Of a DNA stretch of 64,000 bases, positions 1 to 7,577 are shown in pieces; within the stretch, counting starts at the first letter, position 1, and the number at the start of each line of letters is the position of its first letter. The notes under the pieces are model-generated. The model was not told the DNA's origin. It saw only the letters and a list, made by a program, of their open reading frames with translations, and made no database searches. The stretch comes from Pandoraea thiooxydans (GTDB lineage Bacteria; Pseudomonadota; Gammaproteobacteria; Burkholderiales; Burkholderiaceae), in assembly GCF_001931675.1 (NCBI RefSeq), contig NZ_CP014839.1:1116001-1180000 (forward strand). Direction: 5' to 3'. The position numbers and the translations under genes were made by a program.

Positions 1-68
1 CCGGCGAGGTGCCGGTGCTGGTGCGGGCCGGACGCGGACCGGTCGAGCCTTTCGGAATCAGCGCGTGA
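1..68 (+). CDS. C-terminal end of a YciO/Sua5/YrdC-family protein (partial)
   Basis: Only the last 21 codons are present, read in the frame that starts at base 3 and ending in TGA at 66-68. The tail reads PVLVRAGRGPVEPF, which resembles the end of E. coli YciO (PVV-REG-GDV-PF). YciO/Sua5/YrdC proteins bind RNA or make threonylcarbamoyl-AMP for tRNA t6A. From memory, a YciO-like gene lies before the site-2 protease and trpS in Burkholderia, which fits. The call rests on a short tail, so the family is likely but the exact member is not known. Confidence 0.5.
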   Translation, partial: GEVPVLVRAGRGPVEPFGISA

Positions 69-115
69 CGCGCCGCGCGCGAGCGAATAATCGATGGCGC
101 GTGCTGCTGGCTTGT

Positions 116-121
116 TACAAT
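116..121 (+). promoter_or_regulatory. Candidate -10 box (TACAAT) of the site-2 protease gene
   Basis: TACAAT lies only 8 bases upstream of the ATG at 130 and there is no purine-rich ribosome binding site between them. If used, transcription would begin at or just before the start codon. No good -35 box is visible at the expected distance. Confidence 0.35.
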
Positions 122-129
122 AGCGCGCT

Positions 130-798
130 ATGAACTCATCCTCCCTGATCCAGGCAATCGCGGTCTACGCGCTGCCCATCCTGTTCGCCATTACGCTGCA
201 CGAAGCCGCGCACGGTTACGTGGCGAAGCATTTTGGCGATCCGACGGCGTATCTGATGGGGCGGGTGACGCTCAACCCGCTCAAGCATGTCGATCCGCTG
301 GGTACGATCGCGGTACCGCTATTTTTGTATTTCGCCACCGGCGGCACGTTTCTCTTCGGTTATGCCAAACCGGTGCCAGTCAATTTCCGGGGGCTGCGCA
401 ACCCGCGCTGGGATACGCTGTGGGTGGCGTTGGCCGGGCCGGCCTGCAATTTCGTTCAGGCCGTGCTGTGGGCGCTGGCGGCCGTGCTGATCCAGGCAGC
501 CGGTGTGCACGAACCTTTCTTCATCGATATGGCTTCGGCCGGGATTATCGTCAACCTGGTGCTGTGCGCCTTCAACCTGTTTCCGATTCCTCCGCTCGAT
601 GGCGGGCGGGTTTTGACTAGCCTGCTGCCGCCGCGCTACGCGTACTACCTCGACCGCTTGGAGCCTTACGGATTTTTCATCGTCCTGGCGCTGGTGGTCA
701 GCGGCGTGTTGGGCAACCTGTGGTTATGGCCGCTCATCGACACAGGGCGCTTCCTGATTCGAATGATTCTTTCTCCACTTTTAACGCTGCTTTCGTAA
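130..798 (+). CDS. Site-2 protease family intramembrane zinc metalloprotease (M50)
   Basis: A 222-residue polytopic inner-membrane protein. The zinc site HEAAH is at residues 24-28 in the first membrane helix, and the second ligand motif, PPLDGGR, is at about 154-160, as in compact M50B proteases (FwdE/SpoIVFB-like minimal core without a PDZ domain). It probably cleaves substrates within the membrane; the substrate is unknown. It lies 9 bases before trpS, so the two are probably co-transcribed. A TACAAT box sits 8 bases before the ATG with no ribosome binding site, so the message may be leaderless. The family call is sure; the role is not. Confidence 0.9.
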   Translation: MNSSSLIQAIAVYALPILFAITLHEAAHGYVAKHFGDPTAYLMGRVTLNPLKHVDPLGTIAVPLFLYFATGGTFLFGYAKPVPVNFRGLRNPRWDTLWVALAGPACNFVQAVLWALAAVLIQAAGVHEPFFIDMASAGIIVNLVLCAFNLFPIPPLDGGRVLTSLLPPRYAYYLDRLEPYGFFIVLALVVSGVLGNLWLWPLIDTGRFLIRMILSPLLTLLS

Positions 799-807
799 AT
801 CAAAATC

Positions 808-2010
808 ATGTACCCCGAACGCGTTTTCTCGGGCATGCGCCCGACCGGCAGCCTGCACTTGGGTCATTACCACGGTGTCTTGAAGAACTGGGTCAAGCTG
901 CAATCCGAATATCCTTGCTTCTTCTGCGTGGTCGACTGGCATGCGCTGACCACCCACTACGAGACGCCGGAGGTCATCGAGAAAAACGTATGGGATGTAC
1001 TGACCGATTGGCTGGCCGCGGGGATCGACCCCAACCAGGCGACCCTGTTCATTCAGAGCAAAGTGCCCGAGCATGCCGAACTGGCGTTGCTGCTGGGGAT
1101 GAGCACGCCGCTGGGCTGGCTCGAGCGGGTACCGACCTATAAGGAGCAGATCGAAAAGCTCAAGGACAAGGATCTGTCGACTTATGGCTTCCTGGGTTAC
1201 CCGGTGCTGATGTCTGCCGACATCCTTCTGTATCGCGCGGTGCATGTGCCGGTCGGCGAGGACCAGGTGCCTCACGTCGAGATGACGCGCGAAATCGCGC
1301 GGCGTTTCAACTACCTGTATGGCCGCGAGCAGGGTTTCGAGGAGAAGTCGCTCGAAGCCGCGAAGAAGCTGGGCAGCAAGCGCGCCAAGCTCTATCTTGA
1401 ACTGCGCACCGCCTATCAGGAGCAAGGCAATGACGAAGCCCTGGAGCAGGCGCAGGCGTTGCTGTCGGAATCGCAGTCGCTGAGCATGGGCGATCGCGAG
1501 CGGTTGTTCGGCTACCTGGAAGGCGCTCGCAAACTGATTCTGGCCGAGCCCCAGGCGCTGCTGACGAAAGCCTCGCGGATGCCGGGGCTGGATGGACAGA
1601 AAATGTCGAAGTCGTATGGCAACACCATCGGCCTGCGCGAGGACAAGGAAACCATCACGAAGAAGGTTCGCACCATGCCGACCGATCCGGCGCGCGTGCG
1701 GCGTACCGATCCGGGCGATCCGGATAAATGCCCGGTGTGGCAACTGCACGAGGTTTATTCCGACGAGGCGACTCGCGCCTGGGCCGACAAGGGATGCCGC
1801 AGCGCCGGTATCGGCTGCCTGGAGTGCAAGCAGCCGGTGATCGACGGCATTTTGCGCGAGCAGCAACCGATGCTCGAACGCGCGCAGAAGTATATGGACG
1901 ACCCGACCTTGTTGCGGGCGATCGTTGCCGACGGCTGCGACAAGGCCCGTCGGTCCGCGCAAGAGATCATGCGTGACGTCCGCGAGGCCATGGGGCTGTC
2001 GTATTCCTGA
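808..2010 (+). CDS. trpS: Tryptophan--tRNA ligase
   Basis: Class I aminoacyl-tRNA synthetase of 400 residues that charges tRNA-Trp with tryptophan in the cytoplasm. The GMRPTG motif and the HIGH signature (HLGH, residues 17-20) open the Rossmann fold, and KMSKS is at 265-269. It is about 65 residues longer than the E. coli enzyme because of an inserted helical segment at about 173-250, a known long form in betaproteobacteria. The ATG at 808 follows the site-2 protease stop by 9 bases and has no clear Shine-Dalgarno sequence; translation is probably coupled. It runs straight into the methyltransferase gene. Confidence 0.96.
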   Translation: MYPERVFSGMRPTGSLHLGHYHGVLKNWVKLQSEYPCFFCVVDWHALTTHYETPEVIEKNVWDVLTDWLAAGIDPNQATLFIQSKVPEHAELALLLGMSTPLGWLERVPTYKEQIEKLKDKDLSTYGFLGYPVLMSADILLYRAVHVPVGEDQVPHVEMTREIARRFNYLYGREQGFEEKSLEAAKKLGSKRAKLYLELRTAYQEQGNDEALEQAQALLSESQSLSMGDRERLFGYLEGARKLILAEPQALLTKASRMPGLDGQKMSKSYGNTIGLREDKETITKKVRTMPTDPARVRRTDPGDPDKCPVWQLHEVYSDEATRAWADKGCRSAGIGCLECKQPVIDGILREQQPMLERAQKYMDDPTLLRAIVADGCDKARRSAQEIMRDVREAMGLSYS

Positions 2011-2011
2011 C

Positions 2012-2590
2012 ATGCCTCCCAGCATGCCATCTGCTGCGCCGCCCATGATGACGGCCGATCCTTCCGCCTGGGTAGTGAGATGGGCCCACGCGGTGCCGGC
2101 CGGCGGCCGAGTTCTCGACGTGGCCTGCGGGCGCGGGCGACACGCGCGGTACTTTGCTGCGTTGGGCCACCCGGTGACGGCGATCGATCGCGACGCGGCG
2201 GCGCTGGCGGAGCTGCCTGCCATGGCGCGGGCCATCTGCGCCGATATCGAGTCGGGAGGCTGGCCGCTGGACGCTACGGCACAGTTCGATGCGGTGCTGG
2301 TCACGAACTATCTGTTCCGTCCGCTGCTGCCGCGCCTGATTGACTGTGTTGCCCCGGGCGGTGTGCTGCTTTATGAGACGTTCGCGCAGGGTAACGAGCG
2401 GTTCGGCCGGCCGGCCAATCCTGATTTTCTGTTGCACCCCGGCGAATTGCTTGCCGCGGTCGATGGCAAATTGCGGGTCATTGCCTATGAGGATGGACGC
2501 CTCGAAGCGCCGCGCCAGGCCTGCGTGCAGCGCATCTGCGCGGTGAATTCAGCGAGCGCGGATGCATGCTGCTACGAGCTGCGTCCGTAA
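2012..2590 (+). CDS. Class I SAM-dependent methyltransferase
   Basis: The start is placed at the ATG one base after the trpS stop; the open frame extends further back inside trpS but that part would overlap the synthetase. ATGs at 2024, 2045 and 2048 are other options. The 192-residue product has the SAM-binding motif I VLDVACGRGRHA near residue 37, followed by an acidic residue at the end of strand 2 (AIDRD), as in the TehB/UbiE-like class I fold. There is no substrate clue. The DXLXXGC-like compact form and position suggest a housekeeping small-molecule methyltransferase. Family sure, substrate unknown. Confidence 0.82.
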   Translation: MPPSMPSAAPPMMTADPSAWVVRWAHAVPAGGRVLDVACGRGRHARYFAALGHPVTAIDRDAAALAELPAMARAICADIESGGWPLDATAQFDAVLVTNYLFRPLLPRLIDCVAPGGVLLYETFAQGNERFGRPANPDFLLHPGELLAAVDGKLRVIAYEDGRLEAPRQACVQRICAVNSASADACCYELRP

Positions 2591-2595
2591 TCCGC

Positions 2596-2601
2596 TACAA
2601 T
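2596..2601 (+). promoter_or_regulatory. Candidate -10 box (TACAAT) of the dapA operon
   Basis: TACAAT 32 bases before the dapA ATG, at a position giving a 5' leader of about 25 bases. No convincing -35 box. The same TACAAT hexamer recurs before the tRNA, ndk and aceE, so it seems to be the common -10 form here. Confidence 0.4.
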
Positions 2602-2633
2602 CTGCATTTCTCGCCTGTTTTTTCAGATAAATC

Positions 2634-3533
2634 ATGACACCCGCCAGCCCCATTCGAGGAAGTATCGTCGCCATCGCCACGCCGATGAAGGATGACCAGG
2701 AAGCAAGCCTGGATCACGACGCGCTGCGAAAACTGATCGACTGGCATATCGCCGAAGGCACTGACGGTATCGTGATCGTCGGCACCTCAGGCGAATCGCC
2801 CACGGTCTCTGTCGAGGAGCACTGCGAGCTGGTCAAGCTGGCGGTGGACCAGGCCGCCAAGCGGGTGCCGATCATTGCCGGTACCGGCGGCAACTCGACT
2901 GCCGAGGCGATCGAGTTGACCGAATACGCTCGCAAGGTCGGCGCCGATGCCACGCTGCAGGTCGTTCCTTACTACAACAAGCCGACCCAGGAAGGCATTT
3001 ATCGGCATTTCCGCTCGATCGCGGAGCACGTCGACCTGCCGGTCATCCTCTACAACGTTCCGGGCCGCACGGTTGCCGATGCCAGCAACGAAACGCTGCT
3101 GCGCCTGGCGCAGGTGCCGGGCATCGTCGGCGTGAAGGACGCTACCGGCAACCTCGACCGTGGCGCCCAATTGATCAAGGATGCGCCCGAGCATTTCGCC
3201 GTGTATAGCGGCGATGACCTGACGGCGGTCATGCTGATGCTCATGGGGGGCAAGGGCAATATCTCGGTCACTGCCAATGTGGCGCCCCGCGCGATGCACG
3301 AGCTATGCGAGGCGGCGATGCGCGGCGACGCGGTGGCGGCGCGCGACATGCACTTCAAGTTGCTGAACCTGCATCGTGCGATGTTTGTCGAACCCAACCC
3401 CATTCCCGTGAAATGGGCGCTTCAACAAATGGGTAAAATCCAGGGCGGTATCCGGTTACCGCTCACTCCTCTGGCCAAACCGTATCACGACGCGGTGCTG
3501 ACGGCACTGCGCGAGAGCGCTGTTCTGTCCTGA
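2634..3533 (+). CDS. dapA: 4-hydroxy-tetrahydrodipicolinate synthase
   Basis: Condenses pyruvate with aspartate semialdehyde, the first committed step of the diaminopimelate/lysine pathway that feeds peptidoglycan. The 299-residue TIM-barrel has every hallmark: GTSGESPT near residue 50-57, YYNKPTQEG, the catalytic tyrosine in LYNVPGRT (Tyr140) and the Schiff-base lysine in GVKDATGN (Lys168). Length matches the family (about 292-300). It is followed 37 bases later by bamC, the same pairing that gave bamC its old name dapX in E. coli. Confidence 0.97.
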   Translation: MTPASPIRGSIVAIATPMKDDQEASLDHDALRKLIDWHIAEGTDGIVIVGTSGESPTVSVEEHCELVKLAVDQAAKRVPIIAGTGGNSTAEAIELTEYARKVGADATLQVVPYYNKPTQEGIYRHFRSIAEHVDLPVILYNVPGRTVADASNETLLRLAQVPGIVGVKDATGNLDRGAQLIKDAPEHFAVYSGDDLTAVMLMLMGGKGNISVTANVAPRAMHELCEAAMRGDAVAARDMHFKLLNLHRAMFVEPNPIPVKWALQQMGKIQGGIRLPLTPLAKPYHDAVLTALRESAVLS

Positions 3534-3570
3534 TCCATAAGCGGCCTTGCTCAATCTTCCTTAGCGACTC

Positions 3571-4707
3571 ATGAAACGAATTGTCCGTCTTTCCGTTGTC
3601 CGGCCTGTATTGACGTGGGCCGCCTTTGCCGCCGTAACGCTTGTCGCCGGGTGCAGTTCGCTGAACTCCGCGCTGCAATCCGATCGAGTCGATTACAAAT
3701 CCGCCGAGACCGGCCCTTCGCTGGCGGTGCCTCCGGATCTGTCATCGCTGGCCGCGACGCCGGCTGCACCGATTGGTGGGGCGACCTCACTGTCAAGCTA
3801 CGAGAAAAAGGAAAAGGTTGTGGCCGCGCAGCCGAAAGTGCAGGTATTGCCTGAAGTGCCTGGTATGAAGGTCGTGCGCGACGGCAACGAGCGCTGGCTG
3901 GTGGTTCATCAGGCGCCGGGAGATCTGTGGCCGACGCTTCGCCAGTTCTGGCAGGAGCAAGGTTTCGTGCTGACGCTCGATTCTCCGGATACCGGTGTGA
4001 TGGAAACGGGCTGGGAAGAGAACCGGGCCAAGATTCCTCAGGATTTCATCCGTAACCTGCTCGGCAAGGTGATCGATGGCTTGTATTCGACGGGCGTGCG
4101 CGATCGTTTCCGTACGCGCGTCGAGCGTGGCCCGGATGGAACGACCGACGTGTTCATCACCCACAGTCGAATGGTCGAGGTTTACACGAACTCCCAGAAA
4201 GACACGACGAAGTGGGAGCCGGCGCCGAGCGATCCCGGCCTCGAAGCGATTTTCCTGACCAAGCTGATGCAGCGTCTGGGCGCGACCGCCGAAGCCGCCA
4301 AGAGCGAGGTGCAGGCCGCCGCGCCGGCCGCACCCGCGACGCGTGTGATCAATGCGGCCGACAAAACGTATCTGGATATCAACGAGCCGTATGACCGCGC
4401 ATGGGTCCGTGTCGGCGTAGCGTTGGATCGGGCCAATTTCACTGTGACCAGCAGCGACCGCCAAAAAGGCCTCTACCAGGTCCGTTATGTCGATCCTGCG
4501 GCGTTGCACAAGGACAACGGCTTCTTCTACAGCCTGTTCCACTCGAAGCAGATTCAGCAGAGCAAGGAGCCGCGCCAATACAACGTGAATGTACGAGGCG
4601 AAAGCAACGACCAGACGCGCGTTTATGTGCTTGATCCGAACGGCAATATCGACACCTCGGAGATTGCGAAAAACATCATTGGCGTCCTGAGCGCTCAGTT
4701 GCAGTAA
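3571..4707 (+). CDS. bamC: Outer membrane protein assembly factor BamC (lipoprotein)
   Basis: Lipoprotein subunit of the BAM complex, which inserts beta-barrel proteins into the outer membrane. The signal peptide ends in the lipobox LVAGC, giving Cys28 as the lipidated residue. An unstructured N-terminal stretch with VDYKSAE and VPPDLS follows, which is the segment that contacts BamD in the family. Two helix-grip domains come after it, separated by an Ala/Pro-rich linker around residues 240-265. At 378 residues it is slightly longer than E. coli BamC (344). Position after dapA supports the call. Confidence 0.9.
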   Translation: MKRIVRLSVVRPVLTWAAFAAVTLVAGCSSLNSALQSDRVDYKSAETGPSLAVPPDLSSLAATPAAPIGGATSLSSYEKKEKVVAAQPKVQVLPEVPGMKVVRDGNERWLVVHQAPGDLWPTLRQFWQEQGFVLTLDSPDTGVMETGWEENRAKIPQDFIRNLLGKVIDGLYSTGVRDRFRTRVERGPDGTTDVFITHSRMVEVYTNSQKDTTKWEPAPSDPGLEAIFLTKLMQRLGATAEAAKSEVQAAAPAAPATRVINAADKTYLDINEPYDRAWVRVGVALDRANFTVTSSDRQKGLYQVRYVDPAALHKDNGFFYSLFHSKQIQQSKEPRQYNVNVRGESNDQTRVYVLDPNGNIDTSEIAKNIIGVLSAQLQ

Positions 4708-4715
4708 GGCGAACC

Positions 4716-5486
4716 GTGCGGTTCGCCAGTCTGGGGAGCGGTAGCGAAGGCAACGCCCTGGTGGTCGAGGCGCACGACGGCGTCTCGACCACGCGTGTTT
4801 TGCTCGATTGTGGTTTTTCCGTGCGCGAAGCCGAGCGTCGTCTGGCAAGGTTGGCGTTGAGCGCCGATTCGCTCGACGCCATTTTCGTGACTCACGAGCA
4901 TGCCGATCATATCGGCGGCGCAGCAGCATTGGCGCGCAAATACCGTATCCCGATTTACATGAGCTGGGGCACAGGGCAAGCCTGCTCGCTTGCTTCGGAC
5001 CTGGAAGTCGGTTGGTGCCGTTCGGAGCAGCCAGTGGTCGTTGGCGCTCTTCAAGCGCTGCCCTACACCGTCCCTCACGATGCCCGCGAGCCGCTCCAGT
5101 TCGTTTTTTCGGATGGACGCAGCCGGCTGGGCGTATTGACCGATGCCGGCAGCGCGACGCCTCACCTGATCGAAGTGCTCGGAGGCTGTACTGCCTTGGT
5201 GCTCGAGTGTAACCATGATCGAGAGATGCTGGCTGGCAGTAAGTATCCGCCGTCGCTCAAGGCTCGCATTGGCGGCGACTATGGGCACCTGGCCAATGAC
5301 AGCGCGGCGAACATATTGCGATCGGTCGAACGCGGCCGCTTGAAACGCATCGTTGCGGCTCATTTGAGCCAACAAAATAACTCGCCGATGCTCGCGCGCA
5401 TGGCCCTTGCCGAGGCGATTGGTGAGGTGCCGGACGAAATCCTCGTCGCTACGCAGGAGGAGGGGTTCACATGGCAGGACGCGTGA
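4716..5486 (+). CDS. MBL-fold metallo-hydrolase (YycJ/WalJ-like)
   Basis: A 256-residue metallo-beta-lactamase fold enzyme beginning with GTG at 4716, 8 bases after bamC; no ATG lies nearby and MRFASLGSGSEGN is the standard family N-terminus. The metal site THEHADH is at about residues 60-66, with further ligands in TDAG and in the ALVLECNHD segment. The YycJ/WalJ group has been linked to DNA repair exonuclease activity in Firmicutes; whether that holds here is unknown. It is the last gene of the dapA operon before an IS element that interrupted its terminator. Confidence 0.85.
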   Translation: MRFASLGSGSEGNALVVEAHDGVSTTRVLLDCGFSVREAERRLARLALSADSLDAIFVTHEHADHIGGAAALARKYRIPIYMSWGTGQACSLASDLEVGWCRSEQPVVVGALQALPYTVPHDAREPLQFVFSDGRSRLGVLTDAGSATPHLIEVLGGCTALVLECNHDREMLAGSKYPPSLKARIGGDYGHLANDSAANILRSVERGRLKRIVAAHLSQQNNSPMLARMALAEAIGEVPDEILVATQEEGFTWQDA

Positions 5487-5543
5487 AAATCATCGCCACC
5501 CGCGTCGCCAGCGAAATGGCGCATCGATAGAAATAAAAAAAGC

Positions 5544-5555
5544 CGGCCTAAGCCG
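5544..5555. repeat. 12-bp target site duplication, left copy
   Basis: CGGCCTAAGCCG, matched exactly by 6975-6986 on the other side of the IS. The target is itself a palindrome (CGGC-CTAA-GCCG), so the exact border could be slid by a few bases; the 12-bp reading leaves clean terminal repeats and fits IS4-family duplication lengths of about 9-13 bp. Confidence 0.85.
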
Positions 5556-5573
5556 TAATGCCGTTCAGTTAAG
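5556..5573 (+). repeat. IS left terminal inverted repeat
   Basis: 18 bp, TAATGCCGTTCAGTTAAG. The stop codon of the transposase (TGA on the minus strand, 5565-5567) lies inside it, so the coding region reaches the element's tip. Confidence 0.9.
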
Positions 5574-6887
5574 GTCTTTTTGTAGGTACCGAACGGTGTA
5601 GCGGAGGGGTCGCGATTTGACGACCCGATCGCATTTGCGGTCGGGTCGTTTTTCGTTGATGAGCCGCTTGAGGTGCTCACGCAGACGTTTAAGAACTGCG
5701 GGAAGCTTGGCAAGCGCCGGCGTGCGAGCGGCCCACATCATCTCGTGCTGGATAAGGTGGAAGGAGCGCACGAAGCTGAGTTCGGTTGGTTCGCACCTGG
5801 CCTCGAAGGCCGCGCTGGCCATTTCGCGGCGAATCAGGTTGTAGGCGATCAAAGCGCCCCAGATTTCCTGGTAGACACCTTCGACGGTTCGGCTACGTAG
5901 CGTCAGCTCGCTACCGAGCATAGATTGTTTGAGTTCGCGGTAGCTGGTTTCGACCTGCCAGCGGCGCTCGTAGCAAGCATCCAGGTCGGCCGCCTTGAAG
6001 CGGCGTCGGTCGGTCAACGAAGTCAGTAGCACCCGCTCGCGGCCGCCCGCATCGGCCACGCGAATCGCACGTGCCATCCACCATTCAGGTAGCTCAGGGC
6101 ACTTCTGCCGCGCCTGTGGTGAGACGCGCATGCGCACCAAGGCATCTTCGGGCTTACCTGATACCACTTCCCAGCGCGTATTGGCTTTGGCAGGAATCAG
6201 GAAGTGGCGGTTGCGCTTGCCCGCAGTCAGGCCGCACAGGATCTCTGCAGACAGAAAGCCCTTGTCGAAGACCGTCAGCGAGTGATCCGGGATCTGCCCC
6301 AGCAATTGCTTGGCATAAAGCATCTCATTCGTGTCGTAGCGACCGAACGCGATATTCGAGACGAGGTGGGTCGGCACCGAAGTCAGCGTCACGGCTCGCA
6401 CCTGCGGATAGCTCGCCACTTTGCCGCTGGCATAGCCTTGCGCACCGAAATGCTCTCGATTCTCGGCACTGTCCGGGACGCGCAGCGTCGTGCCATCCAT
6501 GGCCCACAGACTCAGCCCCTTGAAGGCGTAGCGTGCAGCGTCTTGCTGGCACCAGGCTCGTGCGGTCCGTTCGAACAACCAAGCCATCGGCGCATCGCCC
6601 AGGCGTTGCCGAGCCTGGGTCACAGCGCTCTTGCTCACAAACGTCGCTTCGTTAGGTAATACCAGATCAAGGCTGTCGACTACCTCGCTGATTGACCAGT
6701 GGCGGTAGATCGCTAGCGCGATCACGAGCCAAACCACTTGCTCGGCAGGCAAGCGCCGACGGCGAATGCTTGCTGTGCCCGTAGCCTCAATCGCTTGCTC
6801 AATCCATTCCTGCGGAAGATGCGCGCCCAGCCGACTCAGGTCGGCAGGCGTGGCATCCAGCACGAAGTTCAGGTGGTCGCTCAGCAT
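5565..6887 (-). CDS. IS4-family transposase
   Basis: DDE transposase of 440 residues from the ATG at 6887 (MLSDHLNF). The frame stays open to a TTG at 6941, but that extension crosses the hairpin-terminator at the element's end. From this start the catalytic residues are Asp131 ([11 protein letters not shown]), Asp208 (FDKGFLSAE) and Glu313 within a full IS4 signature Y-x2-R-x3-E-x6-K (Tyr306, Arg309, Glu313, Lys320). An IS4-type N-terminal domain with a helix-turn-helix-like part precedes them. No frameshift or internal stop, so the enzyme is probably functional. Confidence 0.93.
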   Translation of the reverse strand: MLSDHLNFVLDATPADLSRLGAHLPQEWIEQAIEATGTASIRRRRLPAEQVVWLVIALAIYRHWSISEVVDSLDLVLPNEATFVSKSAVTQARQRLGDAPMAWLFERTARAWCQQDAARYAFKGLSLWAMDGTTLRVPDSAENREHFGAQGYASGKVASYPQVRAVTLTSVPTHLVSNIAFGRYDTNEMLYAKQLLGQIPDHSLTVFDKGFLSAEILCGLTAGKRNRHFLIPAKANTRWEVVSGKPEDALVRMRVSPQARQKCPELPEWWMARAIRVADAGGRERVLLTSLTDRRRFKAADLDACYERRWQVETSYRELKQSMLGSELTLRSRTVEGVYQEIWGALIAYNLIRREMASAAFEARCEPTELSFVRSFHLIQHEMMWAARTPALAKLPAVLKRLREHLKRLINEKRPDRKCDRVVKSRPLRYTVRYLQKDLN

Positions 6888-6934
6888 CGCGACCAAAGTT
6901 AACAGCTTGCCGCCCCGTTTACAACTCCAACCCC

Positions 6935-6973
6935 AAAACAAAAATGCCGTTCAGCTCTTAACTGAACGGCATT
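6935..6973 (-). terminator. Intrinsic terminator built from the IS right end
   Basis: Read on the minus strand, the right inverted repeat pairs with an internal inverted partial copy: a 12-bp perfect stem (AATGCCGTTCAG with its complement) and 7-base loop, followed by TTTTTGTTTT. It lies about 48 bases before the transposase ATG and points into the gene, so it should stop outside transcripts from entering it. Confidence 0.75.
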
Positions 6974-6974
6974 A
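6957..6974 (-). repeat. IS right terminal inverted repeat
   Basis: Exact complement of the left repeat over 18 bp. It doubles as one arm of the terminator hairpin described at 6935-6973. Confidence 0.9.
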
Positions 6975-6986
6975 CGGCCTAAGCCG
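6975..6986. repeat. 12-bp target site duplication, right copy
   Basis: CGGCCTAAGCCG, identical to 5544-5555. It keeps a 4-bp hairpin core on each side of the IS, with the T-run (6989-6993) left on this side. Confidence 0.85.
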
Positions 6987-7006
6987 GCTTTTTATCAGAA
7001 GCCCAA

Positions 7007-7297
7007 TTACTGCTTCTTGACAGCGTCTTTCGCTGCGTCGACGGCGGCGCCGGCAGCAGAAGCTGCCGACGATGCGGCAGCGCTCACGTCCGAAGCGGCA
7101 TCTTTGGCAGCTGCACCAGCGGCCGAAGCGGCATCGCTGGCTGCGGCGCCAGCAGCGGAGGCAGCAGAGCTGGCTTCCGAAGCGGCAGCAGCGGCTGCGC
7201 TGGCAGCGGTGTTGTCGGCCGCCGGTTGTTCCTCTTTCTTACCGCAAGCAGTCAGGGTCAACGCCAGCAACGCAGCGACGAGCAGAGACTTTTTCAT
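7007..7297 (-). CDS. Small Ala/Ser/Asp-rich lipoprotein
   Basis: Start set to the ATG at 7297 ([10 protein letters not shown]), which has AAGGA 8 bases upstream; a GTG two codons earlier is less likely. The 96-residue product has a signal peptide ending in LTLTACGKK, so lipidation at the cysteine is expected. The mature part is almost entirely Ala, Ser, Gly, Asp and Lys in short repeated blocks of the type [12 protein letters not shown], ending in Lys-Lys-Gln. This composition suggests a long helix or alanine-zipper coiled coil, as in Lpp/OprI-type envelope lipoproteins, but there is no family match I can name. Its original terminator was split by the IS. Confidence 0.75.
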   Translation of the reverse strand: MKKSLLVAALLALTLTACGKKEEQPAADNTAASAAAAAASEASSAASAAGAAASDAASAAGAAAKDAASDVSAAASSAASAAGAAVDAAKDAVKKQ

Positions 7298-7577
7298 GAT
7301 CACGTCCTTTTATAGTGTAGACAAACGAAAAAATATGCAATGACTTGGGATACGCTTGGTCAGCGTAAGGCCAGCTGCTTGCGCGTCGGCAATTGTGGAT
7401 TACCCTAGTTCTGCAGGTGGCTTGGCGGGAAATTATAGGGGGTTTCATATATGCCGTCGATGATATTTCCCCGCATTCGTTGCTTTTTTTTCTTCGTTTT
7501 ACCTATGGAATCGCGCTGATGGATGTGCGCTAGCAGGCCCGGTTTCCGAACCACGGAAAAGCTCACCGACTGGACGT

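Larger units (their letters stand above)
5556..6974 (-). mobile_element. IS4-family insertion sequence, complete
   Basis: A 1419-bp element with perfect 18-bp inverted repeats, TAATGCCGTTCAGTTAAG at 5556-5573 and its complement at 6957-6974, one DDE transposase on the minus strand, and a 12-bp target duplication. Removing the element and one duplication restores a perfect terminator hairpin (AAAAAGCCGGC-CTAA-GCCGGCTTTTT) between the MBL-fold gene and the small lipoprotein gene, which shows the pre-insertion state directly. The open transposase, intact ends and perfect duplication point to a recent event and a potentially active copy. Confidence 0.93.

Noticed and set aside
781-2304. 507-codon frame antisense to trpS
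   Set aside because: Long antisense frames are expected in GC-rich genes; this one has a low-complexity, Arg/His-rich translation and covers trpS, which has all its motifs.
3793-4929. 378-codon frame antisense to bamC
   Set aside because: Same reason; Arg-rich translation with no domain.
5471-5530. Short frame (19 codons) after the MBL-fold gene
   Set aside because: It overlaps the end of the hydrolase gene, has no family look and stops just before the IS; probably chance.
7017-7343. Ala-rich frame on the plus strand
   Set aside because: It is the mirror of the lipoprotein gene: GC-rich alanine and serine codons leave the other strand open. No lipobox or ribosome binding site.
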